Source: Ypsolopha sequella
Lineage: Eukaryota; Arthropoda; Insecta; Lepidoptera; Ypsolophidae
Direction of reading: 5' to 3'
Length of the DNA: 64,000 bases
Assembly: GCA_934047225.1 (NCBI GenBank)
Contig: OW203992.1
Location: forward strand, 7,739,501-7,803,500
Notes under the pieces: model-generated
What the model saw: the letters and a program-made list of their open reading frames with translations, nothing else
Database searches by the model: none
What the model was told of the DNA's origin: nothing
Part shown: positions 1 to 12,302 of the stretch, piece by piece
Numbering within the stretch: position 1 is the stretch's first letter
Layout: each line of letters starts with the position of its first letter
Position numbers and translations under genes: made by a program

Positions 1-486
1 GAAAAGTAATGTTTTTTTTATTTATTATTTATTGGTCTGCCAACAGTAATGACACTTATAAAGACAACACACACATGTTCGAGTGTATTACCCAATTATA
101 GGCAAACACAGCATGCCTGTGGGACACTTAATAGCGCTCGAAGCGACTTGTTAATTAGAAAACCGGCCAAGTGCGTGTCGGGCCACGCGTAGTGTAGGGT
201 CCGATTAGTGCGGATGTGCTTCTCCATCCATAAATTATTGAAGAAATATAAGAAGCGAGTGCTCTACCAAATTTGGAGCTCCCCTTCCTTAATGCACAAT
301 TGATAAATAGGAAATATCAAACGGAAAAAGAAAATATACAAGAAGTCAAAAATAATAAAATTAGTATAATTACTTTTCTAAGTATAATTATTATAAAATC
401 CTCACTAGATCCCGAGTACACGGTGTGCGCACCAGTTGCCCTGCACAATATGCAGACTTCTTCTCCAAGTACATTATATAAGTATG
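1..486. other. Intergenic, repeat debris
   Basis: No gene is seen. The stretch at about 160-215 contains the terminal motif of a dispersed repeat ('ccggccaagtgcg' followed by a degraded 'agggttccg'-like box). The same motif recurs at about 6237, 7770 and 30150. The short ORFs here lack coding character. Confidence 0.4.
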
Positions 487-629
487 TCGACTAACACAGA
501 TCGCGCCAAACTTCTAGTACGCTCAAAAGTTGCTCTTCCCAATAACGGCCCATACATTTTGTTCCTGCTGATGCGAATCGCCCCGTGTTCAGAGGGGACT
601 AAAAGTTTTGCGCGATCTATACTCGTTAA
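487..629. repeat. Short inverted-repeat element (MITE)
   Basis: About 34 bp at the left end (GATCGCGCCAAACTTCTAGTA with flank) pairs imperfectly with the right end (ACTAAAAGTTTTGCGCGATC with flank). This gives a roughly 143-bp element with no coding capacity. The arms have several mismatches, so it is an old non-autonomous insertion. I could not fix a target duplication or a superfamily. Confidence 0.6.
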
Positions 630-1697
630 CTTGTAAAGCCTACTTAGCTGTGATAGTTTTCCTTTTAATTTCGTTACTACTGCCGTAATTTTTTTCACGT
701 CTCCCAATACAACCGTTTCGCTGGCAGGGGGGGGGGACACTTGACTCTAACAAAAATTAACACTTTTAAGCTTAATATTTCGCAAACGGAACCCTGGATC
801 GAAAAATGGTCTTGTCACACCCCCAATATTTTTAAATTACCTATCCAAAGACACCTCATACTAGGGGTTAGACGAGAAAAAAAAATCATCCCCACTTTAC
901 GTGTAGGGGAGGTACCCTAAAAAAAATCCTTTTCAAAATTCCACTGTACCACTTTATCGGCGTGATCACGTTAACTAACAATTTCACGAAATATGAGAAG
1001 AAAGCATTCGTTCCTGAACCTCGGGTGCGTCGTCCCGATAAAGCTGCCTTGACAGTCAGGATAAAGGGGGCGTAGCTTAAGAAATAAGGTCGGGAATTAT
1101 TTTTCGTCTCTGTTTTTGATTGGGTCTCTAGCGGTTTTATAATAAATTGGGCCAATCGCAGCTCAGAATCACAGTGTTATAATATAAATTTATAACATCG
1201 GATACAGAATCTAGGCACTTATAAAACTGCTTTTGATGTTGCAATACTTGCAATTGCCTTATTGCTTTATGGGATTAGATAAAGTGTTTTGTTATTTGTT
1301 TCAGATCAACACAGCACTGTAAAGTATCCTGAGATTAATTGTAAGTTATATAATATGATTTTTATACATTTATATACTAGGTTTATAGTGATTCTAATTC
1401 CATGGTTGATATTAAGACAACTATACATTACTCTAGTAAATAAAATATCTACATATTTCTAGATGACACTATATGTAGAGAGGGATATCAATAATAAATT
1501 CTACTTCATTCCAGATAGCAATGGACTAAACAAATATAACCTAAAAATCATTTAAATTTATTTTCACGCGCCAAAATTTTAGACCAGGTTCGATTCATTT
1601 TTATAATTTATACCTTTTACACATATTATTCATATTAACAAACAACCTACATTTTAAATTATACGCTTATTTGACCTTATTATGTTTGGTCCATTCA
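630..1697. other. Unassigned AT-rich DNA
   Basis: No gene or clear repeat is recognised. A run of ten G begins near position 726, and there are scattered A and T homopolymers. ORFs on both strands are short and of low complexity. Confidence 0.4.
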
Positions 1698-1853
1698 TAA
1701 AGCCGATTCTGAAGGCTTTAATTTTAGTTTTAGTGCTGTCAAAACTAATTTTTCTTAATTGCAAAACAGTTCATAGGTGTAACGAATAGAAGCTAAATTA
1801 CTTTGGAAAAATTTAAGTTTTGACAGCACTAAAATTTAAATTAAAGTCTTCAT
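1698..1853. repeat. MITE with TAAAGCCGATTCTGAAGGC termini, copy 1
   Basis: The left arm carries a GTGCTGTCAAAACT block that pairs with AGTTTTGACAGCAC in the right arm, giving a hairpin-like element of about 156 bp. The outermost right end is degraded. A better preserved copy is at 43962-44128. A TA-like flank suggests a Tc1/mariner-type MITE, but this is not proven. Confidence 0.75.
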
Positions 1854-3076
1854 CGTATTGAATAGAAGTATGATACAAGTATTATATTTTGTGTGAAACG
1901 TCATTTGCCAGTATTTCTTTTGGAAGTATTTGCATAGAAAATGACCTTCGATTTTCATTTTCACCATCTTAATTACTTCGAATGTAAAAAAACCTTTGGC
2001 TTAAGACCAAAAGCTACGATGAGACTGAATCTTTTCTAAAATAATTCAAATAATTCAATTAAACCTAATTTCATATTATATTTACGTATATTTTCTTTTT
2101 CTCTTGTTAAATAATTGTTATAAAATATGTAAGTATTCCTAGTTTTACCCAAAATTTGATTACAAGCGGCCTTACAATATAAAAAACACACCTTCACACT
2201 CTCATGCATTACACACCACACTCACAAACATACACATACTCATCCTCCCTAGTAGCTTTTTAATACTGATCCCAAGACTTCGGTCGTAGGGCTAGGGAAT
2301 TCAGTCACACCTATACACACCACCCCTCACTTATTCACATACATTAGTACCTAATCATATATTGTATTAATTAAGCTAATCATAAGTTTGCTGTCCACTA
2401 TGGAATAGCGGAGTCTCCTACTACAGGTATTATTTTACTTAAAAGGAGGCTCCAACAACCTGTAAATACCTATGACTGTGTTACGAAATAAATAATTTTG
2501 TATTTGTGATGTAGATACGTAAATAGGTATGTCGTATAGTTTCTCTATGGTACGTGCAGTGCGCGGAGTGCGACTATTTTTTTAAACAGTTCCCTGGTTG
2601 ACGTTGGTTTAAATAATTAGATAATTATATAATCACATATTCATATAGGCGCAAAATTTCTCCAGAAGATATCTGCTTGAAATGGAAGAACATTCGAATA
2701 GTGCTGAAAATACATTCAATAGCTTTCAGACATTAATATGGTTCTGTAATCGCCTCTTTACACTCAGTGTCTATTGTTAACAAGTTGGCTTGCTATACAA
2801 ATCTTAAGCAAATGCTTACATGTCTGAGACATTGTGTGGATTGGTACTATGTGTGGATGACATACTGAAAGAGCGTTTTGTAACTACGCTTCAACAAGCC
2901 AAGACGGCTCCGTAAGAAAAGAACATACCATTTGTTTGGAAGAGATAAAAGTAGTTTTTTGTTCGAAGGACACGCGCGTTGTTACCCCATGAAAAGAATT
3001 AAAATTACATTAAATGTGAGACCAACTACCAGATATTTTGTGAGTTGACGATATTTACCAGGTACATAATAAAAGA
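1854..3076. other. Unassigned AT-rich DNA
   Basis: No gene is recognised. A weak inverted or direct repeat context is present, with low-complexity CACA-rich sequence at about 2190-2340. Nothing here is strong enough to name. Confidence 0.35.
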
Positions 3077-3141
3077 GCGGCGGTAGATCAGTCGGTTGGA
3101 CTTAAAATCTTGATATCCGGGTTCGATACTCGGTCGGCGCA
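3077..3141 (+). repeat. tRNA-like sequence / SINE head
   Basis: An A-box-like TAGATCAGTCGG and a B-box GGTTCGATACT lie at tRNA spacing. The 7-nt ends pair at six of seven positions counting one wobble, and a CCGGG/CTCGG T-stem encloses TTCGATA. The D-stem and anticodon stem are poor (loop CTTAAAA). It is therefore more likely a tRNA-derived SINE head or tRNA pseudogene than a functional tRNA. Confidence 0.5.
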
Positions 3142-3186
3142 TCAATGAGTTTTTCGAAATTTATGTGCAATTGAAATTCAGATTCT

Positions 3187-3561
3187 CGCAGCCGGATTGT
3201 GTAAAACCACCTTTTTTCTAATTAATCGAAACAGAATTTACACAATAGATGTTCAACAAAACCTTATTACCTATATATTGTGTATGCTGCCATCGCAAAG
3301 TTTCCATTGGTTTCTGTAAATTAGAATTTCAAAAATTTAGATTCTAAAAAATCGCTAAGTTTCCATTGGTTTCTGTAAACTAGAATTGAATACATTTTGA
3401 AGTTCTAATTTACTTTACAGAAGCCAATGGAAACTTTGCTATGGCAACATACACAATACATAGGTAATCAGGTTTTATTGAATAACTATTGAGTGAATTT
3501 TGAATTTAAGTGTTCTGTTTCGAGTAATTATAAAAACGCGGGTTTTTACAATCCGGCTGCG
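3187..3561. repeat. MITE with CGCAGCCGGATTGTG termini, copy 1
   Basis: The termini CGCAGCCGGATTGT and ACAATCCGGCTGCG are inverted repeats. Subterminal blocks also pair across the element: 'gccatcgcaaagtttccattgg' lies on the left and its near-complement on the right. The element is non-coding. A second full copy is at 18991-19362 and a truncated one is near 27900-28075. Short internal duplications of the 'tttccattggtttctgtaaa' block are visible at about 3301 and 3359. Confidence 0.75.
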
Positions 3562-6102
3562 ATACTGAGTAAGTTATTCGCAATAAATATGGTACATTTC
3601 AGGTGTATATAACATTTTTGATCCGTTATTATTAGCCAAAAAAACGGCATGGAAAAATTCAAGTACTTAAGGCCCCTCAATTATAAAATTAACATTTTGT
3701 TTAATTCATACCGTTAGTAATTACGTTATTAAAAATAAAAATAAAATATATATTAGAAACGAGGATATACTTAAGTAACTTGTCGTTCTGAAAACGTAAT
3801 TTAATTAACTTCGCTCGATAGAAAAAAATCGCAAAGTCAGCTCTAAAAAAATCTTAACATTGAGCTAATGATATGTATTTTTAAAGCTATACATCTCAAA
3901 ATATGCGAGAATTTTTTACATACATTACTTAAGTTACTTGTTGAACGCTTTTTGATCACAATTAACATTTGAAATAAATATGAAATAATACATATAATTT
4001 CTTCCCGCAACGCTCTGATCGCTGTTTGTCGCCTGCGACCAGTTCGCGCTGAGGCGCTCTGGAGGTCGGACCTGTGCCAGTTTTCGCTCTGCGCTATAAA
4101 ACCATAAACATTTTAAAATATATATATAAAATGGGACAAAAGAAAATAAAATTTAAAGGAGATCGAAGTAAATTTTCATATAGAGAGAGACAAAAAAGAA
4201 TGTTGGATATTTTAAGGTAAGAGTAAGTAAATATTATATTATATATAGTAAGGTAAGAGTAAGTAAATATTCAATTTACTTTTTATTATAGGTGCCCTAA
4301 AAAGCATGTATTTGTACCCAGAGTAGGTACGGCAATAGGGCTCACCGTAACCACCACCCATCACGTTGGGACGTAATAATCGTCGGTGAAACGTGGGTTT
4401 ACAGAGCGTGTAGAGTATGACTTACATTTCACAGTTCAAACTCGGAAAACCTCTTGACACCCCCTCGAGCATTCGTTTCGTGACGATATATTATATTGAT
4501 TTTATTTATTACTTTTGTTTCTTTACAAACAAAATTGCACCAGTACATTATTTTGACGCGGTGTATAATTATTTTTCTTCAACTTTAATATCGTAAATTA
4601 TGTACTTAGAGATGCATATTACGTATATCAACTAATAATGTGAATAGTTTTCTTTCAGATCGAGAAAAGATAATGAACAAAAAGATGAATCAGGTGATGT
4701 GAATGAAACTAGGTAGGTAAACCTAGCGCCGCCGCCCGCGCCGGGCGCTTCCTTTGAGCTCAAACCAAGCCGACACAGGTGTATGGCACCAGACTTTACT
4801 GCGTAAATCTAACACTTACTTACTGTAACTGTAATAAGAGTTCATTCAGGTTACGCTCGTATCTCGAGCGAGTCCTATCAGTTGTCCCGTGAATTATGGC
4901 GCTGTCATATTTATTGCAATGTAATAAGAACTTTAGCGTGAGAAAAATGGAACGTAATTTGGTACAAATTTTATTGTCGATTGTAATATTATAGATTTTT
5001 CATCTATTTAACTTTCGAACAAAGTTCTAAGTTCTAAAATAACATGATCTAAAAGAAAAATAACACAGAGCATGTATTTGTACCCAGAGTAGGTAGGTAC
5101 GGCAATAATAGGGCTCACCACCTATCTTACCGTCTTAGTGTCTGTCTAGAACTTTCTTTCGTCTCTCTCTGCTAATTGAGCTAAAATGTATAAAGTACTA
5201 TCAAAGATGGGGACACCATGTTGTGTACCGAGTATGGACAGTCCTTTTTGACAGAAAATACAAATGTAAATAACAAAGTTCTATAAAATATTAATATTTT
5301 GATCAGTTCGTGGAAACGGAGCAGTGGCGCACGGCCTGCCCGGTTTCCACTATTAGCTAGGAATTGCGTATTGGCGGCGTCACCACGCCGACACCGCAAG
5401 CTCTGGATCCGCCACCGCGTGACGGTTGGTCGCTTGGCAAAATAATACGGAAGAAAACGGTATTCAATTAAAATATCATGTTGCCTAGTAAATTAATGAA
5501 ACAGAGGAAACGATAAATGCAACATTGAGAACTAACTACACGGACCTCGATTAATCATAAAAAAATGTCATCATAATATAAATGTTCGGCTTGTCAGTGA
5601 CCAAAAATCTAGGTTACATAAATAATGTTTTATTTGAATTAAAGTTTCAATTACACCACATTGCAAAAAAAATATATAATACCCTCCATTTCGGATGTTG
5701 ATGAAGAAAGGTATAAACAAAATTTTTAAAAACTTTTTGTCTCTTAGTTGGCTAAATTAATTCAGCTGTTTGAAATTCAATGATTTAGAGAAAACACCTT
5801 AAATTCTCTATATTATTAAAAATGCGTTTCTACGGGTAAACCGGCTGTTTGTATCCCAAATTCATGCGGACGTCCTTTAGTGTTTAAGGGTAGGTTCTGG
5901 TCTTTTACTTGTTACCTACTTAATATTGTATTTAAAAATAACTATTATTTATTGAAAATCTACCATAAATATAAAAATATCTGGTTTACACTACCAAACT
6001 CGTGTTTTGTTACAAAAAACGTCAACGCCTCCTACCAAAAGTATTATTCAAACCCACACCCACAAGCAAATCCTTATAAACAGATAAGAGTTACGGTCAA
6101 GC
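3562..6102. other. Repeat mosaic without genes
   Basis: No gene is recognised. A direct repeat containing 'catgtatttgtacccagag' occurs at about 4305-4345 and again at about 5071-5120. A 'ggtaagagtaagtaaatat' block is duplicated at about 4214 and 4252. A dispersed repeat with 'cgtcggtgaaacg' and 'gacgatatatta' spans about 4370-4500. Relatives of it lie at about 19575-19700 and 35580-35715. Confidence 0.5.
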
Positions 6103-7081
6103 ATGCCAACTACGGTCATTGATCCCGAGGAACTAGAACTTCGTATAAACACGTTCCTGAGCAACTTAGAGAAAACTCAAAAGCAAAGGTTAAGAATCGA
6201 AAAGGAAACCATTCTTCAACGGGATTGCAGTGATGCCAAGTGCGAGTCGGACTTGCGCACGAAGGGTTCCGTACCATTATCTATAAAAACGGCAAAACAA
6301 CATATCTGTTGTATGGGAGCCCCCTTAAATCTTTATTTTATTCTGTTGTTTAGTATTTGTTGTTATAGCGGCAACAAAAATAAATCATCTGTGAAAATTT
6401 CAACTGTCTAACTATCACGGTTCTTGAGATACATCCTGGTGACAGACGGACAGCGGAGTCTTATTAATAGGGTCCCGTTGGTTATCCTTCGGGTACGGAA
6501 CCCTAAAAAGGGAAACATCAAGGTCAACGTTAGTGCAAACACTTCTCTATAAGCAATACTTCAGCAATGTAAAAGCAATAAGCGTGTTAAGAAACGGCGT
6601 TGCGAATGAAGCTAATGCACTCAATCAGCTGTCAATTCAACTTGGGATTGCTATACAGAACTGCGGATTATTCGTTCATGCTCAAACTCCCTACCTTGGA
6701 GCAACACCGTATGGACTCATTGGAAATGATAAAGTCGTGGAAATTAAGTGCCCTTTGTCAGTTTACAAACAGAATTTGAACGACGTAGATGTCTTAAATA
6801 AATTACCATTTTTCAAAAAGAAAGACGTTGCACTGGTAATTAGCAAGAATCAGGACTGGTTTTATCAAATGAGTAATTTAATTTTTGAATCTAGATCTAG
6901 TTACTATTTAACAGGTTTCTTTTCTATTTCTTCATGTTTAATTTTTCAGGTTCAGGGCCAGTTACTTATAGCGCGAAGTAAAAGTTGCGTTTTCAGTATA
7001 TGGTCTGGGAAGAACAACCCGTTGCACATAGAAACTATTGACCTGTGTGAAAATGACACAAAAAAAGAAAAAGAATTCTAA
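6103..7081 (+). pseudogene. YqaJ-type viral recombinase/nuclease relic
   Basis: The frame at 6533-7081 translates to a protein matching the YqaJ exonuclease fold: GLFVHAQTPYLGATPYGLIG, then VVEIKCP, then VQGQL. In this family a conserved Asp normally sits in PYLGxSPDG, but here it is Tyr (residue 60). The downstream ExK (E70, K72) is kept. A 5' piece (6103-6236, containing RIEKETILQRD) is separated from the main part by the inserted repeat at 6237-6509. About 80 bp before VQGQL look like a retained intron: the 3' site tttttcag|GTT is intact, but the expected donor CAG|GTGAGT reads CAA|ATGAGT. Such nuclease genes are common in insect genomes in mobile-gene contexts. I judge this copy inactive. 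Confidence 0.75.
6237..6509 (+). repeat. Dispersed repeat inserted in YqaJ relic
   Basis: The element runs from 'ccaagtgcgagtcgg' to 'gtacggaaccctaaaaag'. It contains the blocks 'gttgttatagcggcaac' and 'gacagcggagtcttatta'. A close copy in the opposite orientation lies at 29856-30157. It interrupts the nuclease relic and adds a spurious ORF. It is a very common type of short non-autonomous repeat in Lepidoptera; I cannot assign the class from this window. Confidence 0.8.
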
Positions 7082-8642
7082 AGAAATCAGTTCTATTCTT
7101 ACATTTTAGCAGATGTATGTTTTAAATAAAAAAATAAACGATTACAGTGCTAGTAAGATTAAGCTTGTAAAAAATAAACGATATTTTCTTTTTATTTATA
7201 CTGTTAGTAAAATTAAACTTTTAAGTTAATACAATATTCACAAATCATATACATATGATTATATTATTTATAGCAAAATCCTTCGCTTTAGAAACTCACA
7301 ATATTATTAGAGTGCATAGTAAAAACAAAATCTCAGGGGCTCGAAGCGAACTTTTTTCAAAGGATTTTGTTTCTGATTGATTTTTAGGGTTCCGTGCCTA
7401 AAAGGTACAAAAGGAACTTTTATGGTGAGATTCAGTTGTCCGTCCGTCCATCCGTATGTCACAGCCTCATAACTTTAGCACCGTTTAAGATAAAGACATG
7501 AAATTTGGCACAAACATAGCGTTAATTTGCTCATATATCACGGTGTAAAAAAAATATGAAAAATATGATATTGTTCAAAATATTTCAAAAACAAAAGTGA
7601 GAAAAATAAAAAATATTAGCTTAAATCATGGTAATATGAGTTAACGTAAAGATTACAGGAAAAATAAAGCGGTTGAGAAATTCACGAAAAAAAATGACAA
7701 AATTATATTTATCATCCACAATACAGAACCCTAGGTACGCGAGTCTGACTCGCACTTGGCTGGTTTTTTTTCATGTTACCTTGCACTCTAATAATAAACG
7801 TATACATTTTGTGTAACATTTAAACAACGCCGAGGTGCGGCGCCGCTACGCCAACCAAATTTGATCGGCGCACAGTCGCCGCCGGCAGATTCGAGTCGGC
7901 GCCCACGTCTAAAAAATATAGTAGGTACTAATGTAGCAGTTAATTAGGGAAATACTAAAAATGTTTGTATTATTATGTAAACAAATGTGACTATGGTCAA
8001 AAGTTTTAAATTTAACTTATATTCTCGAAATGTATATTTTAACTACCGTTTTGTTTTAACATTTAATTAAATAAATACTTGATGTCCACAAATGTTTAAT
8101 ACTTTAATACATTTTACCCAATTTTCTGTTTCAATTTATCTTTTCCAATAGCTATGCAACATTTCGCACACAAGCGCCTCTAGTGCCGATTTGTGGCACT
8201 AAAATTCATTTGCGGGGAAGCGCGGGGGAAATCTCAATTTCTCAGCGGCCTGGGCCAAGCCTTAAATATAATTATGCATAGCAATTTAATTTACAATATT
8301 TTCAAAAGAATAATACATTTATAGGTAAATAAAATTATTTAAGATAATATTACCGATTTTATCATAAAAATAGAATTGTAATTAATAGTAACGCACACAC
8401 AATAATCAAAATTTTGGTTAAAAAAAATACTTTATTAAATAGTAGGGCAGTTTTTTTAACCCTAAAGCAAGTATTTTTTTAAATAGAGGCAGTGGGAGCT
8501 CTTTAATTGTGCATAATATATTGTATAATTATCACTGTCTCACGGCGAAGAAAATGTGGTAACCTGCATGCCCTAAAAGGCACGTTATTTGTACCAGAAA
8601 AACGGCGCGGCGCCTAGGCTCACGCCCAATAATCTTGGGACG
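7082..8642. other. Repeat mosaic without genes
   Basis: A dispersed repeat spans about 7383-7770, from 'agggttccgtgcct' to 'cgcacttggctggtttt'. It shares terminal motifs with the 6237 and 18213 repeats but has a different body. GC-rich debris lies at about 7830-7905. The remainder is AT-rich and unassigned. Confidence 0.45.
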
Positions 8643-9061
8643 TTAAGGCGATATGTAAAAGTTTTAGCGTCCCTGTTACTCTATGTGCGAAAAAACTCTC
8701 AGTGCGAAAGGGACGGATTCGTGGAAAAAAAGCAAAAAGTCGGTTTTTTATTTATATAAAATTTACTAAAGTTGCTATCAAAATTTCGTTTAACCAGATT
8801 CTAGATACCGTTTAAACCCATGTAATAAAATATAATTGCAGTCCATATGTCATTCTAAATTGTCAAACCAGGAGAATTGGTGTCGACAAAGACCTCATTT
8901 CAATAAATATTTCAATCGAGCGGAATTTCTCCAATCGAGTTTCTGTTTAACAGATCCCTAGAAAAAGATTCCAAAAATAATATACAATTTTATCAAAATA
9001 ATACATTATTTACTGATATGAAATTTCTAAGAGTGTCGATTTTTTTTCCGTAGCGCCTTAA
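8643..9061. repeat. TTAAGGCG-ended repeat, copy 1
   Basis: The element begins TTAAGGCG and ends CGCCTTAA. The TTAA at both ends could be the target duplication, as for piggyBac-type MITEs. Internal blocks such as 'gttaaccagattctagatacc'-like sequence and 'caattctcctggtttgac' (reverse) are shared with the copies at 28512-28938 and 63727-64000. It is non-coding. Confidence 0.7.
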
Positions 9062-10723
9062 ACGCGATGGTGAGAAGAGGGTCTTAAGAGTGTTATGTTG
9101 TAGTGACTGTTCGCACTATGAAACACCTCTGTCACACCCATGGAGATATGTCGTAACGATTTGATTTTCATTTTTACTCATAAGTATTATCAAAATTATT
9201 TTCTATTGCGGGAATATCACATTTAAATACTAATATGACATTAAGGTTAAAGTTAAACATAAGTATAAAGAATGAGTTTGAAATTGAATGCACATTTAGT
9301 CATGATCTTGTCCAAACAAAGTTAAAATTGCATTTTAAGTTGGTTTTGAGAAGATAATGATTAATTGTGTGTAAAATTTAAAACTCATGCTTTATAAACC
9401 TCGCTAATACGAGTACTATTAGCGTCAATTGCCAGATCAAAAAGCTTTTGATTTTTTTATTTATTAACAAGAAAAACAAAGTTAAGTTATGCACTTTGCG
9501 CTAAGCGACTGTGTTTAACCTTAAACATTAAATTATTTATGACACCCTTACTACAAAACATGCGTCATACAATATGAACGGGACCCTTAAATGCAGTAAT
9601 GCTACGCTCCAATACACCCTAAATAAATTTTCGAATGTATTTTTTGTAATTGATTTTGTAGGGTTATTTTCCACATTTTCCCGGGGTTCTTAAGAGTCTT
9701 TCATAACTAAAAAAAGCCCAGTCGTTTTTTTAGTATGACTTTTTTGACAGAATCCTACAAATTTACCTGTGCCCTGATCCTGACTATAAGTTTTCAAAAG
9801 CCACTTAAGGCGATATGCGAAAAAAATACGGAAATACACGGAAAATTATAATCAGTTTCTGGTATATGCATTTTGACTATATAATCTAAGGTTTTGAAAT
9901 TGGAAAACATGTTTGGATTAATTTTCCTTGATAGAAATAATTATTGAAATGAGGTCTTCAAACACACTTTTTCTCCTCGTTTCACGAACAGGAACCATAT
10001 ACAGAACTCAAACATATTTTATTAGGTGTGTTTAAACAATATCTAGAGATTTGATATTTGAAATTTTGCTAGCTATTTTAGTTTTTTTAATAACAATATA
10101 AAACCAACTTTTTTCCCTTTTGCCCTGAATCCTCCCCTCTCGCACTGCGCGATTTTTCGCTCGGAGTGACAGTGCCAAAAATAAAATTCGCATAGCCCCT
10201 CAAAAGGCAGAACACTATCACAAGTCCATGTCAACTCCGCAGCGCTACATCGTACATATTTCGCTAAAGCGGGTCTACAGTAACAATAATGGCCGTGCTC
10301 CCATTGTTTGGGCCTGGCACATTACGCTTTTGTCTCTGCCCTCTCTCGTCCCTCACAATGCGGCCAGGAAACAAGTGAGCCTTTATTTCGCTCCTTTTTG
10401 TCTCAGAGTATCGCTGCTTATTGTCTTCATTCGATTGTTCGGCGCTCTTCAGCGGGGCGTATTGTTGGCGCGGCGGCCGCGCGACTAGGCTGAGCTTGTG
10501 ACTGAACCGGGCCTTAATCTACATCGGAATAGGCCCAAGGGCGGATCTAAAAGGGGGAGCGGAAGGGGGGGTCAAAAAAAAATTGTCAGCTTGGGGTACG
10601 CACGTTCCGCAAAGACCTCTGGAATCATTACAACAAAATCCTGACGCTATTCTGGCAACATTTTTCATATGTATTAAGAACTTCTAAATATAACCCGCTT
10701 TCCATCTTCGCAAATTTTCACAT
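9062..10723. other. Intergenic with divergent repeat copy and a GC-rich patch
   Basis: A diverged relative of the TTAAGGCG element starts near 9805 and extends to about 10200. A GC-rich patch at about 10230-10540 includes a GCGGCCGC site near 10470. It carries two overlapping short frames that I do not regard as genes. A purine-rich tract follows at about 10550. Confidence 0.4.
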
Positions 10724-10924
10724 GTGTCAGAATTGCCGCCCAGTTATTTGACTTCATTCTTAATAATCAAGGATGAAACATGGCTTTACCAATACGGCAA
10801 TAAAACAATATTCCGTGGCTTGGAAAAGACTTCAAGCAAGATCGTTCAATCTGCCAGTAATGGAGGCAGGGCTTTCCGATCGATGATTGAACACATTGAT
10901 CTTGGAAATATTATAAGCAAATAA
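10724..10924 (+). pseudogene. mariner-type transposase fragment
   Basis: The frame contains IIKDETWLYQYG, matching the DETW(V/L)YxYD block of mariner transposases, in which the D is the first catalytic aspartate. The residues after it (LEKTSSKI) fit the degraded 'W..SS.P+' segment that follows. No second catalytic block or terminal repeats are visible, so only about 65 codons of a dead element remain. Confidence 0.55.
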
Positions 10925-11139
10925 AAATATAGCGTAATTAAATACATTACTGGGGAAAATTGTTCTGTTTCTCCATTTTCTTCTTGTTATGCTTCCGAAT
11001 ATTTCTTTTTCAAGATTTTTGTGGTACATGTATAAAAAAACTCAAGAAAAAGATGTTTCTCACATTTTTCAATGAATAGCAAACAGTATAGGAATTATGA
11101 ATTTTCAAAATTTTAAAAGAAGAAAGTTTTTCAACTTCT

Positions 11140-11540
11140 TAATAGTAGTTTAAGCTACTAGGGCGAAAAGGAATAAATTACGAGGACGATTTAAAACACG
11201 AGCGTAGCGAGTGTTTTAAACGTAACCGAGTAATTTATTGCTTTTACGCCCGTGTATCATACTACGTTTTTCAATGCATAGTGTGAGGAAATAAAACAAA
11301 TATCATTTTGTGAACTTTAAATTATAATTGGCTCAAAAGGACTGTATCCAGAGCTGTTAAACAGTGGAAAAAAAAAGTATGACATTTATGGTACACAGGA
11401 AAGGCTGCAGGTTAGCCAACCATTGTAAATAAATAAAAAAAAAATAATAACAATAAAGCCCTAGGGCAAAATAATCGACTTTCTGTTCGGTTTTGATGCA
11501 TAAAAAGTGAGCCTTTACGAGCACATGCATTGAAAACATA
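11140..11540 (-). repeat. Dispersed repeat, copy 1 (CGAGCGTAGCGAGTG stem)
   Basis: The segment contains a self-complementary core, 'aaaacacgagcgtagcgag' with 'tgtttta', and ends in 'catgcattgaaaac'. The same sequence is present inverted at 53311-53703 with close similarity. A partial copy of its distal part lies at about 30755-30910. It is non-coding. Confidence 0.7.
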
Positions 11541-12143
11541 ATTATTATAGTGCTACATAATTAATTATCTTCTGAAGATTTAGATTAGATTTAAGTGACT
11601 GCCCCCCTCGAATTTGAGCAGTGGTTCCTAATATCCCGATACTCCCGTGGGTCCAAATACGCCTGGGGCACCAAGACCTTGCTAAATGCAAAATCTTTTC
11701 ACTTCAACTGGTCTGGTGGTAGGCTACGGCAGTTTGTCAAAAATGACGAACCCATCCCGCCAAGGGTCTCGTCATGTTGCGGCATGACGTCATGAGAAGT
11801 CGTACTGGGAGATTGGTTACAGACGGTTGCGTAGTCATTCGTCCGTTTTCGACTTTCGTAGATTCAAGTCTGATTGAAGACTGATTATCGCCTTGCCTGC
11901 TTTCACTTTCCCAATTCTGGGTGAGCGTCCTTCATCCTAGGTCATAATGACGCTTTCCATCTTTTCCATCAGGTGCGGTAGTAACCATAACCAATTTAAG
12001 GGGCTTCACAATGCTAAAATTCAGTCCTGCTCTAATGCTTTTTAACTCTATTCTGCTCTAATCAGATGTCGCGCACGCAAAACTTCAGTTATTTTGAAAA
12101 TACGGCTACATTACAACATTAACTATAATTTCTTTATATAATT
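11541..12143. other. Unassigned DNA with a CRE-like palindrome
   Basis: A moderately GC-rich stretch at about 11595-11960 carries a 66-codon frame with no recognisable product. A perfect CATGACGTCATG palindrome lies at 11783-11794; this is a CRE/ATF-type site by sequence, but there is no gene next to it. Confidence 0.35.
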
Positions 12144-12302
12144 GTGTCGATTAGGCATAACATGACTTAACTTATTTGTCAGGACTAACCTTATTTCTAG
12201 CGTCCTGTCTTTTTCTTTCTTTATCGAAAAGACAAGGACAGAACGCTCAAATTAAGTTAAATCCTGTCAAATAAGTTAAGATGTGCTACACCGAATCGAC
12301 AC
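12144..12302. repeat. GTGTCGATT MITE, copy 1
   Basis: The termini GTGTCGATTAGG and CCGAATCGACAC flank internal complementary blocks 'gacttaacttatttgtcagg' and 'cctgtcaaataagttaag'. The length is about 159 bp. Related copies are at 16569-16714, 45250-45398 and 45420-45547, with half copies at 33931-34012 and about 42196-42285. Confidence 0.8.

Noticed and set aside
3077..3141. Functional tRNA gene
   Set aside because: The D-stem and anticodon stem do not pair properly and the 5' acceptor has a mismatch; a SINE head or tRNA pseudogene fits better.
10228..10493. Two overlapping frames in the GC-rich patch
   Set aside because: High GC removes stop codons by chance; no domain or start context supports a gene.
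11595..11795. 66-codon frame next to a CRE-like palindrome
   Set aside because: The amino-acid sequence resembles nothing known and the frame is not extended by plausible exons.
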